Of a DNA stretch of 33,946 nt, positions 7,880 to 16,291 are shown piece after piece (within the stretch, counting starts at the first letter, position 1; each line of letters opens with the position of its first letter). Origin of the DNA: Lachnospiraceae bacterium (GTDB lineage: Bacteria; Bacillota; Clostridia; Lachnospirales; Lachnospiraceae). The notes under the pieces are model-generated. The model was not told the origin of the DNA and did no database searches. It worked only from the letters and a program-made list of their open reading frames with translations. The position numbers and the translations under genes were made by a program. Where the stretch lies: positions 1 to 33,946 of the forward strand of contig JAKSRT010000017.1 of assembly GCA_024403485.1 (NCBI GenBank), read 5' to 3'.

Positions 7880-9583
7880 ATGAAGAAAAAAGTATTATCA
7901 CTTGCTTTAGCTTGTGCAATGGTATTTTCACTCGTTGCATGTGGCAGTGACGATGGCGGTTCAACACCCGCTGCAAGCACAGAAACAAACAATACTGTAA
8001 CTTCTACCGAAAAGACAGACGCAGCTCCTGTTGAATCAGCTGATTTTGTTGACGGTAAGTTCACAGAAACCAGACATATCACTGTTGAAGTATATGATCG
8101 TGGTAACGATGGTGGTTCAGATCCCACTAACAACATGTATACCGACTACATCAAGAAAGGTATGCTTGAAGATCACAATGTAGAAGTTGAATTCGTAGCA
8201 GTTCCCCGTTGGACTGAAACAGATGAAATCAACAACCTGTTAGCAGCTAACTCAGCTCCTGACATTTGCGTAACTTATTCATATCCTACCATTCAGACAT
8301 ATGCTGCAATGGGTGGTGTATTAGACCTTAACCCTTACCTTGAACAGTACAAGGGCGAACTTGGTAACCTTTACGCTTGGCTTGGCGATACCAATATTTA
8401 TTGGGATCAGGATATCAACGATGGAACTTTATGGGCTATCGAAGGTAAGCTTGCTAACTCAAGACGTATTCTTACATTCGTTCGTAAGGACTGGTTAGAC
8501 AAGTTAGGCTTAGCTGAGCCTACAACTCGTGATGAGTTCTACAATGTAATTTGTGCATTCAGAGACAATGCTGATACATTACTTGGCGCTGACGCTGACA
8601 AGATGGTTCCCTTCTCTGTATCATACGATGTAGGTTGGAGAGCAGCATTATTAATCGAATCTCAGATTTCTCCTGATATCACAGATAAAGAATTCTATGT
8701 AAACGGCTTCGATGACAGAAAGTTCACCGAAAACGGAACAAAGGAAGCTATCCGTATTCTTAACAAGTGGTACAACGAAGGTCTTCTTTGGGATGATTTC
8801 GCTCTTTACAGCTCAGGTGACACTTCTGAAGATGATATGATTAAGGCCGGTTACGTTGGTGCATTCCAGCACAACTGGGATTATCCTTTCAGAAATGGTG
8901 AAGATTCAATCCAGGCTAACTTACAGCGTTTAGTTGGTCCCGATGCTAAGTTCGTAGCAGTTGACTGTTTCGAAAACGCAGCAGGCCAGACTCTTAAGTA
9001 TGTTTCATCAACAGCCGGCGACAGAAAGCTTTTCTTCCCTGCAACAAATGATGAACCTTTAGCTTCATTATTATACCTTGACTGGTTATCAAATCCTGAA
9101 CACCTTCAGTACTTACAGATCGGTGATGAAGGCGTTACTCATAACGTTCTTGATGACGGTGCTATCGAAATCATCGCTGCAACAGGCAATGCTATTCAGA
9201 ACTCCGGTCAGAACATTGATATGACAATTATCTGTAACGGTCTTTCATTAATGGATGCAGATCTTACAGTTAAGTCTGCAGCTCACAACTATGCTAATGT
9301 TGATACAGCTGACGTTGAAAAGGCTATTAAGCTTGCTGAAACAAACATGAAGAAGGCAATTAACGTTAAGGTTGCTGTTATTGAAGCAGAAGAAGGTATG
9401 GGCGAAGCTTTAGCAGCTAAGAGAGATATCGTATACGATAACGCAGTAGTATGTTCCGTAGAAGACTTTGATAAGGTTTGGGATGAAGGTATGGCTGATT
9501 ACCTTGCTTCCGGCGGACAGGCTATTATTGATGAAAGAACTGAAAAGTGGGATGCAGTTTACTCAACTGAAAACATTCGCTAA
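7880..9583 (+). CDS. Extracellular solute-binding lipoprotein of the oligosaccharide importer (LplA type)
   Basis: This 567-residue lipoprotein captures oligosaccharides outside the membrane for the LplB/LplC permeases. The signal peptide carries a lipobox LVAC with Cys21 as the lipidated residue, followed by a Ser/Thr/Ala-rich linker to about residue 55. The mature part is the large binding fold of the LplA/YtcQ family. GGGAGG lies eight bases upstream of the ATG. Codon choice differs visibly from the flanking genes, with many CGT, AAC, TTC and GCT codons, which fits very high expression. Given uxuA, uxuB and GH67 next door, aldouronic xylo-oligosaccharides are the best candidate ligand. The ligand is inferred. 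Confidence 0.92.
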   Translation: MKKKVLSLALACAMVFSLVACGSDDGGSTPAASTETNNTVTSTEKTDAAPVESADFVDGKFTETRHITVEVYDRGNDGGSDPTNNMYTDYIKKGMLEDHNVEVEFVAVPRWTETDEINNLLAANSAPDICVTYSYPTIQTYAAMGGVLDLNPYLEQYKGELGNLYAWLGDTNIYWDQDINDGTLWAIEGKLANSRRILTFVRKDWLDKLGLAEPTTRDEFYNVICAFRDNADTLLGADADKMVPFSVSYDVGWRAALLIESQISPDITDKEFYVNGFDDRKFTENGTKEAIRILNKWYNEGLLWDDFALYSSGDTSEDDMIKAGYVGAFQHNWDYPFRNGEDSIQANLQRLVGPDAKFVAVDCFENAAGQTLKYVSSTAGDRKLFFPATNDEPLASLLYLDWLSNPEHLQYLQIGDEGVTHNVLDDGAIEIIAATGNAIQNSGQNIDMTIICNGLSLMDADLTVKSAAHNYANVDTADVEKAIKLAETNMKKAINVKVAVIEAEEGMGEALAAKRDIVYDNAVVCSVEDFDKVWDEGMADYLASGGQAIIDERTEKWDAVYSTENIR

Positions 9584-9610
9584 TCTTTTATCTTAAAGCT
9601 TAACAAATCA

Positions 9611-9637
9611 GGGGCTCCGGCATGGAGCCCCATTTTT
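9611..9637 (+). terminator. Intrinsic terminator after the solute-binding protein gene
   Basis: GGGGCTCC, loop GGCAT, GGAGCCCC form a perfect 8-bp GC-rich stem followed by ATTTTTG. It ends the regulator-transporter operon. Confidence 0.93.
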
Positions 9638-9910
9638 GAGAAATGATATTATGAATAATTACATAAAAAGGTTATGACATTTATTTTGCATTAAGTATAT
9701 GGATGCAGAATAAATGTGATTATCTTTTAGTATAATTTCAAATAATCGGCTATTTTTCATTTAGCAAGAAACGCCTACTAAAATGACAAAAACCGATTTG
9801 AAGAAAAATTATTAAATGGTAATAATGCAATTTATGAGGGAAAGGGTGAATAGTCCGGCTATTGCTGTTTATTCAATCTTTTCAATATTTTTAAAATGTG
9901 AGGATTAAAA
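9638..9910 (+). promoter_or_regulatory. Promoter and leader region of the uxuA operon
   Basis: This 273-base gap has no gene. A perfect TATAAT lies at 9731-9736 but no good -35 box stands 16-18 bases upstream, which suggests an activator or a different architecture. Upstream of it is a TGCAT/ATGCA inverted repeat (9687-9691 and 9703-9707). Downstream, AATCGG (9744-9749) faces CCGATT (9793-9798), and a small stem AATAG/CTATT (9849-9863) lies before the GTGAGG ribosome site at 9898. I saw no GTATAC operator here. Confidence 0.45.
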
Positions 9911-10978
9911 ATGGAAATGACTTTCAGATGGTATGGTACCGGATTTGATACCGTATCTTTAAAACAAATCAGGCAGATTCCCGGAGTTACCGGAGTTATT
10001 ACGACTCTTTATGATACCAAGCCCGGAGAACTTTGGACGAGAGAACGTATTCATGCTCTTAAAGAAGAAGTGGAAGCTGCAGGTCTCCATATAGCAGGAA
10101 TTGAGTCGGTAAACATTCATGATGCCATCAAGGTTGGTACTCCCGACAGAGATTTATATATCGATAATTATATAGAAACATTAAGAAATCTTGGCGAAGA
10201 GGGCATTCATCTTGTTTGCTATAATTTTATGCCGGTATTCGACTGGACAAGAACCGAACTTGCCAGAGTAAGAAAAGACGGTTCTACCGTTCTTGCATAC
10301 AGCCAGGCAGCAATTGACAAAATAAATCCCGAGAATATGTTTGAATCCATATCCAAGGATGCCAACGGAGCTATTTTACCCGGTTGGGAACCCGAAAGAA
10401 TGGCTAAAATTAAAGAACTGTTTGAAATGTATAAGGATGTGGACGAGGAAAAACTCTTCGAAAACCTCAAATATTTTCTGGAAAGAATTATGCCTGTTTG
10501 TGATGAATATGATATTAATATGGCTATTCATCCCGACGATCCTGCGTGGTCTGTATTCGGACTTCCCAGAATCATTATCAATCTTGAAAACATTCAGCGT
10601 ATGATGAAGATGGTTGATAACCCGCATAATGGTGTTACTTTCTGCTCCGGTTCATATGGTACCAACAGAAAGAACGATCTTCCCGGAATGATTCGTGCTT
10701 TAAAGGGACGTATTCATTTTGCACATGTTCGTAATCTTAAGTTCAATTCAGATGATGATTTTGAAGAATCTGCTCACTTATCTTCGGACGGAACCTTCGA
10801 TATGTATGAGATTATGAAGGCTCTTTATGACATTGAATTCACCGGACCTATTCGCCCTGACCACGGAAGAATGATTTGGGATGAAGTGGCAATGCCCGGT
10901 TACGGATTATACGACAGAGCTTTGGGAGCAACATATCTTAACGGTTTGTGGGAGGCAATTGTAAAATCATGTTCTTAA
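9911..10978 (+). CDS. uxuA: Mannonate dehydratase
   Basis: UxuA (EC 4.2.1.8) dehydrates D-mannonate to 2-keto-3-deoxygluconate, a metal-dependent step in cytoplasmic glucuronate breakdown. The 355-residue length and the motifs fit the family from end to end: FRWYGTG at the N terminus, YNFMPVFDWTRT, HPDDPAWSVFGLPRI, GSYGTNRKNDLP, HFAHVRN and a C-terminal RPDHGRMIW. The His and Asp residues in these blocks are the family's metal and substrate ligands. GTGAGG lies seven bases before the ATG. The gene overlaps uxuB by ten bases, so the two are translationally coupled. It links GH67 activity to central metabolism. Confidence 0.97.
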   Translation: MEMTFRWYGTGFDTVSLKQIRQIPGVTGVITTLYDTKPGELWTRERIHALKEEVEAAGLHIAGIESVNIHDAIKVGTPDRDLYIDNYIETLRNLGEEGIHLVCYNFMPVFDWTRTELARVRKDGSTVLAYSQAAIDKINPENMFESISKDANGAILPGWEPERMAKIKELFEMYKDVDEEKLFENLKYFLERIMPVCDEYDINMAIHPDDPAWSVFGLPRIIINLENIQRMMKMVDNPHNGVTFCSGSYGTNRKNDLPGMIRALKGRIHFAHVRNLKFNSDDDFEESAHLSSDGTFDMYEIMKALYDIEFTGPIRPDHGRMIWDEVAMPGYGLYDRALGATYLNGLWEAIVKSCS

Positions 10979-12567
10979 CAAATAAAGGAATATCAGATAA
11001 AGCTGCTTATGAATCAAAAGGCTATATTTTGCCTGCCTTTGACAGAGCATTGGTAAAGAAAGAAACCGATGAGAATCCTGAATGGATTCATTTTGGAGCA
11101 GGAAACATTTTTAGAGCATTTCAGGGAAATCTGTGTGACAGAATGCTTGAAATGGGCATAAATAAAACAGGACTTCTTGTTTGTGAAGGTTACGATTATG
11201 AAATCGTAGAAAAAATGTATCGTCCTCATGATGACCTTAATATTCTTGTTACTTTAAAAGCAGACGGAACAATGGAAAAGAAGGTTATCGGAAGCATTGT
11301 AACATCACTTATTCTCGATAGAAACAACAACGATGAATTTGGTAAGCTTCTCAAAGTATTTGAAAAGCCTTCTCTTAAGATGGTTAGCTTTACAATTACC
11401 GAGAAAGGCTATGTAGTTAAAAATCCTGCCGGAGAACTTCTTCCCGGGACGGTAAAAGACATTGAAGCAGGTCCCGACGGTACAGAAGGTTATATCGGAA
11501 AAATAGCCAGCCTGTTGTATCACAGATTTGAATGCGGCGAGCTTCCTGTTGCCATGGTTTCAATGGATAACTGTTCTCATAACGGAGACAAGCTTTATGA
11601 TGCCATTGTTACTTTTGCCAAGGGCTGGACTGAAAACGGCAAGGCTAAAGACGGATTTCTTGAGTATGTTAAGAATCCCGACAAGGTTTCTTTTCCCTGG
11701 TCCATGATTGATAAAATAACACCAAGACCTGACGAGAAGGTGTCAAAAAGCCTTGAAGCAGACGGCATAGAAGATTTATCTCAGGTAGTTACAACTAAAA
11801 ACACTTATGTGGCTCCTTTTGTTAATGCGGAAGAAACGGAATATCTTGTTATTGAAGATAAGTTCCCCAACGGAAAACTTCCGTTAGATAAAGTCGGAGT
11901 TATTTATACCGAACGTGAAACCGTTGATAAGGTTGAAAAAATGAAGGTTTGTACATGTCTTAACCCCCTTCATACTTCTCTTGCAATTTACGGATGCCTT
12001 CTTGGTTTTTCTTCGATTCACGATGAGATGGATGATGAGGATTTAAAGAATCTTGTATATACTCTTGGCCATAAAGAAGGTATGAAGGTTGTTGTAAATC
12101 CCGGCGTATTAAGCCCCGATGAATTCCTTGATGCGGTTCTTTTAAAGAGACTGCCCAATCCCTTTATGCCTGATACACCTCAAAGAATTGCCTGTGATAC
12201 TTCGCAGAAATTGCCTATCAGATTTGGTGAAACAATAAAGGCATACAGATTAAGAGATGACTTATCAACCGATTCGTTGACACTTGTTCCCCTTGTTTTG
12301 GCCGGATGGCTTCGTTACTTTAATGGAAGTAACGGAAAGGGTATTGATGATTGCGGTAACGAATTTGAATTAAGCCCAGATCCCAAGATTGCCGAAGTTC
12401 AGGGACTTGATGCAAAAGAAATTCTCGCCAAGACCGAAATTTTCGGCTGTGATTTATTTGAAGACGGCTTAGGCGATAAAGTATTGGCTATGTACGAAGA
12501 ATTATGCAAAGGAACCGGTGCGGTTCGGGAGGTATTACATAAGTATGTACTCGAAGCTATGGCTTAA
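10969..12567 (+). CDS. uxuB: Fructuronate reductase (D-mannonate oxidoreductase), mannitol dehydrogenase family
   Basis: UxuB interconverts D-fructuronate and D-mannonate with NAD(H), the step just before UxuA. The Rossmann region has IHFGAGNIFRAFQGN (about residues 43-57). The catalytic-domain block FPWSMIDKITPRP and the later CTCLNPLHTSLAIYG stretch are typical of the long-chain polyol dehydrogenase family. I start at ATG 10969, inside the uxuA stop region; GGAGG stands 13 bases upstream, slightly far, but translational coupling compensates. A GH67 gene follows with a 23-base overlap. The dehydrogenase family is secure, and the fructuronate assignment rests on the uxuA and GH67 neighbours. 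Confidence 0.93.
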   Translation: MFLTNKGISDKAAYESKGYILPAFDRALVKKETDENPEWIHFGAGNIFRAFQGNLCDRMLEMGINKTGLLVCEGYDYEIVEKMYRPHDDLNILVTLKADGTMEKKVIGSIVTSLILDRNNNDEFGKLLKVFEKPSLKMVSFTITEKGYVVKNPAGELLPGTVKDIEAGPDGTEGYIGKIASLLYHRFECGELPVAMVSMDNCSHNGDKLYDAIVTFAKGWTENGKAKDGFLEYVKNPDKVSFPWSMIDKITPRPDEKVSKSLEADGIEDLSQVVTTKNTYVAPFVNAEETEYLVIEDKFPNGKLPLDKVGVIYTERETVDKVEKMKVCTCLNPLHTSLAIYGCLLGFSSIHDEMDDEDLKNLVYTLGHKEGMKVVVNPGVLSPDEFLDAVLLKRLPNPFMPDTPQRIACDTSQKLPIRFGETIKAYRLRDDLSTDSLTLVPLVLAGWLRYFNGSNGKGIDDCGNEFELSPDPKIAEVQGLDAKEILAKTEIFGCDLFEDGLGDKVLAMYEELCKGTGAVREVLHKYVLEAMA

Positions 12568-14485
12568 TTACGAAGCAAAAGAAAACGGTGCGATTGTAAT
12601 TTCGGAAGGTTTTGATACTTCAAAACCGGTATATATAAATGCGGTAAAAGAGCTTTTAAATGCCGGTATTCTTTCCGAATCAACCATTCGCATCGTAAAA
12701 GCCTGTGATGAATCTCTTGGGGAGGAAGGCTATATTCTTTCCAATGAGAACGGAGATTACATCATTAAAGCAAATACAGAAAAAGCTGTCATATACGGAT
12801 CTTTCAGGTTGATCAATTTGTTAAGATGCGGCGAAAAACTGTCCGTTTCAAAGAAAGAAATTCCGGCGAATCCGTTAAGAATGCTTAATCACTGGGACAA
12901 CATGGATGGTTCTATTGAAAGAGGCTATTCGGGTAGTTCATTTTTCTTTGAAAATAATGATGTGGTTATTAATAGAAGAACAGAGGAATATGCAAGATTT
13001 GTTGCTTCTGTAGGATATAACGGAATTGTTATTAATAATGTTAATGTAAAGCAGGCGGCATGTGATTTAATCAATGATCGATTTATTGACAAGGTTAAGG
13101 CTTTGTCTGAACTGTTTGATTCTTACGGAGTTAAACTGTATCTTTCTCTTAACTACGCGGCACCTATTGAGGACCCTGCTGTTGCTTCTGCAGACCCTCT
13201 TGATGAGAAGGTTATTGCCTGGTGGGAAGAGAAGATGAAATATATCTACTCTAAAATACCCGGATTTGCAGGATTTCTTGTTAAGGCAGATTCCGAAGGC
13301 CGTCCCGGCCCCTTCACATACGGACGTAATCAGGCTGAAGGTGCAAATATGCTTGCAAGGGCAATCAAGCCCTACGGCGGCGTAATAATCTGGAGATGTT
13401 TTGTATATAACTGCAGACAGGACTGGAGAGATTTAAAAACAGACCGTGCAAGAGCTGCATATGATTATTTCCATAATTTGGACGGATTGTTTGAAGAAAA
13501 CGTTGTGCTTCAGATAAAGAACGGTCCTATGGATTTCCAGGTTAGAGAACCTGTAACACCTCTGTTTGGCGGAATGGAAAAGACCAATCAGATGATTGAA
13601 TTTCAGATTGCACAGGAATATACGGGACAGCAGAGACATATTTGCTATCTTATTCCCTGGTTTAAAGAAGTTCTTTCTTTTGAAACATATGCTAAAAATG
13701 CAATCGGTAATGGTACTACCGTTAAGGATATTGTCAGTGGACGAACTTACAAAAGGCCCATGGCAGGTATGTGCGCCGTAACCAATACAGGTAATGACTA
13801 CAACTGGACAGGACACGATTTGGCAGCGGCTAACCTTTACGGCTTTGGACGTCTTTGCTTTGATCCTGAACTTTCAGCTGAAGACATTGCAAAAGAATGG
13901 ATTGCGCTTACCTTCGGAAGTAATGAGAAGGTAGTTAATAATATTCTTAAAATGCTTATGATGTCCTGGCCTGCTTATGAAAAATATAATGCGCCTCTCG
14001 GTATAGGCTGGATGGTTGCTCCTCACGAGCATTACGGACCCGATCCCGACGGATATGAGTATTCAATGTGGGGTACATATCATAAGGCAAATCATGAGAC
14101 TATCGGACTTGAAAGAAATTCCACAGGAACCGGGTATGCAGGCCTTTATAATGAACCTTGGGCTTCATGCTATGAGAAGGTTGAAACAACGCCCGACGAG
14201 CTTATGCTTTTCTTCCATAAGATGCCTTATACACATGTATTAAAGAGCGGAAAAACAATAATTCAGCATATTTATGATACTCATTTTGAGGGAGCTGAAG
14301 ATGTTGAAGTAATGAATTCGCTTTGGCAGGAATTGAAAGGCCTTGTTCCTGAGGACAGCTTTGAAAGAGTAAACGGTCGTCTTGAACATCAGCTTTATCA
14401 TTCAAAAGAATGGCGTGATGTAATTAACTCATATTTTTACAGAAAAACACTTATTCCTGACGAGAAAGGAAGAGAACTATACTAA
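12545..14485 (+). CDS. aguA: GH67 alpha-glucuronidase
   Basis: This inverting enzyme removes (4-O-methyl)-glucuronic acid from the non-reducing xylose of short aldouronic acids, inside the cell since there is no signal peptide. The catalytic acid is Glu251 in SEGRPGP. Asp330 in GPMDFQVREP and Glu358 in IAQEYTGQQ follow at offsets of 79 and 28, matching the spacing remembered for characterised GH67 enzymes. The 646-residue length is typical. I start at ATG 12545, which gives the usual YSKLWLNY N terminus; GGGAGG lies 12 bases upstream, and a GTG further up adds an atypical extension. The start lies within uxuB and the stop TAA shares its last base with the next ATG. This gene defines the locus as glucuronoxylan-directed. 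Confidence 0.96.
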   Translation: MYSKLWLNYEAKENGAIVISEGFDTSKPVYINAVKELLNAGILSESTIRIVKACDESLGEEGYILSNENGDYIIKANTEKAVIYGSFRLINLLRCGEKLSVSKKEIPANPLRMLNHWDNMDGSIERGYSGSSFFFENNDVVINRRTEEYARFVASVGYNGIVINNVNVKQAACDLINDRFIDKVKALSELFDSYGVKLYLSLNYAAPIEDPAVASADPLDEKVIAWWEEKMKYIYSKIPGFAGFLVKADSEGRPGPFTYGRNQAEGANMLARAIKPYGGVIIWRCFVYNCRQDWRDLKTDRARAAYDYFHNLDGLFEENVVLQIKNGPMDFQVREPVTPLFGGMEKTNQMIEFQIAQEYTGQQRHICYLIPWFKEVLSFETYAKNAIGNGTTVKDIVSGRTYKRPMAGMCAVTNTGNDYNWTGHDLAAANLYGFGRLCFDPELSAEDIAKEWIALTFGSNEKVVNNILKMLMMSWPAYEKYNAPLGIGWMVAPHEHYGPDPDGYEYSMWGTYHKANHETIGLERNSTGTGYAGLYNEPWASCYEKVETTPDELMLFFHKMPYTHVLKSGKTIIQHIYDTHFEGAEDVEVMNSLWQELKGLVPEDSFERVNGRLEHQLYHSKEWRDVINSYFYRKTLIPDEKGRELY

Positions 14486-16161
14486 TGAAAATTTCTTCTT
14501 TATTATCTGACGGATGTGTCCTTCAAAGAGACAGTGAAAATAAGATTTGGGGACAGACAAATCCGTTATCAGATGTAACAGTAAAGCTTATTTATAATAC
14601 TGAAATAATAGAAGAGAAAGCATGTAAGGCAACCGAAAAAGGCAATTTTTCGATTGCCTTTTCCCCTATAAAGAAGGGTGGTCCTTACAGCATAGAAATA
14701 TCGGATTCAATTGAAACCGTTGTTATAAACGATGTGCTTTTTGGTGATGTTTTCTTATTAATGGGACAGTCCAATATGGAACTTCCCGTTGCAAGAACTC
14801 TGGATTTAAACAGAGAATATGCAAAAAAGATTAATAATACGAATATTCGTCATTTTGAAGTCCCCAAGGAATGGGATTTCAAAGAAAAAAATGACGATAT
14901 TTACAAAGGAGTCTGGAAAAAAGCAACACAGGAAAATGTGTATCAGTTCAGTGCACTGGGTTTCTATTTTGCTGAATATGTCAATGCCGACTACGATGTC
15001 CCGGTCGGTCTTTTGCAGACGGGTTGCGGCGGCATTCAGATTGAGGCACTAATTGAAGAAGAGAGACTTCTGAATGTAGGAAAAATACTTAAATCCAATG
15101 CGATAGCAAGAGGGGAAAAGGGATGTACCTGCGGGAAGAACCAATCCTGTAAGTTTTGCTACGAGGAAGTAATCGCCAGAGATAAATCTGACGAATTCAT
15201 TGAAAACCAGACAAAAGCTGATGCTAAGGAACAGAATGAGTTTAATGAAAGGCTCAGCAATTCCGATCCCGGTTTAAAGGCAGATTATATAAACAAAACT
15301 ACCTTATTCACACCGGACGAGACACCAAGATATATCAATGTACCCGAGCGGTGGGAAGCACCTAACGACAGTGAGTTTCTTCATGATGTAAGAGGTTCTG
15401 TCTGGTGCCTTAAAAACTTCGATGTTCCTCCGGAACTTGTGGGAAAGCCGGCCCGATTATATTTGGGAACAATTATTGATGCTGATGAAACTTATATAAA
15501 CGGAGTTAAAGTAGGAGAAACATTTTACAGATATCCCCCCAGAAGATATGAGGTTAAAGAGGGTATTACACGAGAGCACAACACTTTGGTAGTCAGGGTA
15601 AAGGTTTCTCAGCGTTATGGTGGGTTTGTGCCTGAAATGCCATATTATTTGGATATTGAAGGAAATAAAATTCCACTTGACGGTAAGTATGAAGTAAAAA
15701 TCGGTGCCAACTTTACCGCTGAAGACGGCGTGGTTAACAATCTTCCCGATTCCATGTTCTTTTTGTACAGACCCTGTGGAATGTATAATAAAATGATATA
15801 TCCTTTAAGAAATATGTCTGTTAAGGCGTTTCTTTTCTATCAGGGTGAATCAAATTCAAAAATGGCGCTTGATTATGACCCGCTTATGCGTGAAATGGTT
15901 AAGGGCGTAAGAGAACTTTTTGGAGAAAAGCTGCCGCTTGCCTTTGTTCAGCTTCCGTTCTTTGGACAGGAGGACGATGACAGAGGAACCTCAATCTGGG
16001 ATGATTTCAGAGCGGTTCAGGCGGGACTTTCGAATATTCCCGATTCGGTTATGGTTGACGCTTATGACTTAGGTTTCAGATATGAGCTGCATCCGCAGAC
16101 AAAGCGGGAACTTGCCAGAAGATTATTCGATAATTTCAAATATGTTCTTTATAGCAATTAA
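14485..16161 (+). CDS. SGNH acetylesterase of the sialate O-acetylesterase family, probably acetyl-xylan oligosaccharide esterase
   Basis: This serine esterase probably removes O-acetyl groups from imported xylo-oligosaccharides. The nucleophile is Ser96 in GQSNMELP. The catalytic His536 lies in ELHPQTKRELARRL; the residue two before it is Glu534 where Asp is usual. Between them are an N-terminal beta domain and an inserted sugar-binding-like beta domain (about residues 285-415). Residues 214-225 hold an unusual C-x-C-x5-C-x2-C cluster. There is no signal peptide, so it acts in the cytoplasm on imported material. The ATG shares one base with the GH67 stop. The family call is firm, and the xylan link is inferred from context. 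Confidence 0.85.
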   Translation: MKISSLLSDGCVLQRDSENKIWGQTNPLSDVTVKLIYNTEIIEEKACKATEKGNFSIAFSPIKKGGPYSIEISDSIETVVINDVLFGDVFLLMGQSNMELPVARTLDLNREYAKKINNTNIRHFEVPKEWDFKEKNDDIYKGVWKKATQENVYQFSALGFYFAEYVNADYDVPVGLLQTGCGGIQIEALIEEERLLNVGKILKSNAIARGEKGCTCGKNQSCKFCYEEVIARDKSDEFIENQTKADAKEQNEFNERLSNSDPGLKADYINKTTLFTPDETPRYINVPERWEAPNDSEFLHDVRGSVWCLKNFDVPPELVGKPARLYLGTIIDADETYINGVKVGETFYRYPPRRYEVKEGITREHNTLVVRVKVSQRYGGFVPEMPYYLDIEGNKIPLDGKYEVKIGANFTAEDGVVNNLPDSMFFLYRPCGMYNKMIYPLRNMSVKAFLFYQGESNSKMALDYDPLMREMVKGVRELFGEKLPLAFVQLPFFGQEDDDRGTSIWDDFRAVQAGLSNIPDSVMVDAYDLGFRYELHPQTKRELARRLFDNFKYVLYSN

Positions 16162-16232
16162 TAAGAAGAAAAATGCTATTTAATGATTTGTATATTAGCT
16201 ATTTTAATATAAGAATATAAGTAGAAATAAAT

Positions 16233-16275
16233 GTATACTGTCTGTAAGTCGATGACTTAAATTTAAACAGACAGT
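16233..16275 (+). promoter_or_regulatory. Promoter and nested inverted repeat in the GH3 leader
   Basis: TATACT (16234-16239) is a plausible -10 box, though no good -35 is evident. Overlapping and following it is ACTGTCTGT (16237-16245), matched perfectly by ACAGACAGT (16267-16275). Inside these arms AAGTC-GAT-GACTT (16246-16258) forms a second perfect stem stacked on the first arm, leaving an 8-base bulge on one side. The element ends just before the ribosome site GGTGGGG (16279-16285). It could be a DNA operator or a leader RNA structure. Confidence 0.55.
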
Positions 16276-16291
16276 TAAGGTGGGGATTAAA

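Noticed and set aside
9427..9440. Perfect palindrome TATCGTATACGATA as an operator
   Set aside because: It lies deep within the solute-binding protein gene and encodes ordinary residues; one or two 14-bp palindromes are expected by chance in this window.
12518..12544. GTG start for GH67 upstream of ATG 12545
   Set aside because: The upstream GTG precedes the GGGAGG ribosome site, whereas the ATG lies 12 bases after it and gives the expected family N terminus.
16233..16238. Third GTATAC site, upstream of GH3, as a GntR operator
   Set aside because: The flanking bases are not symmetrical and the site is better explained as part of the -10 box TATACT.
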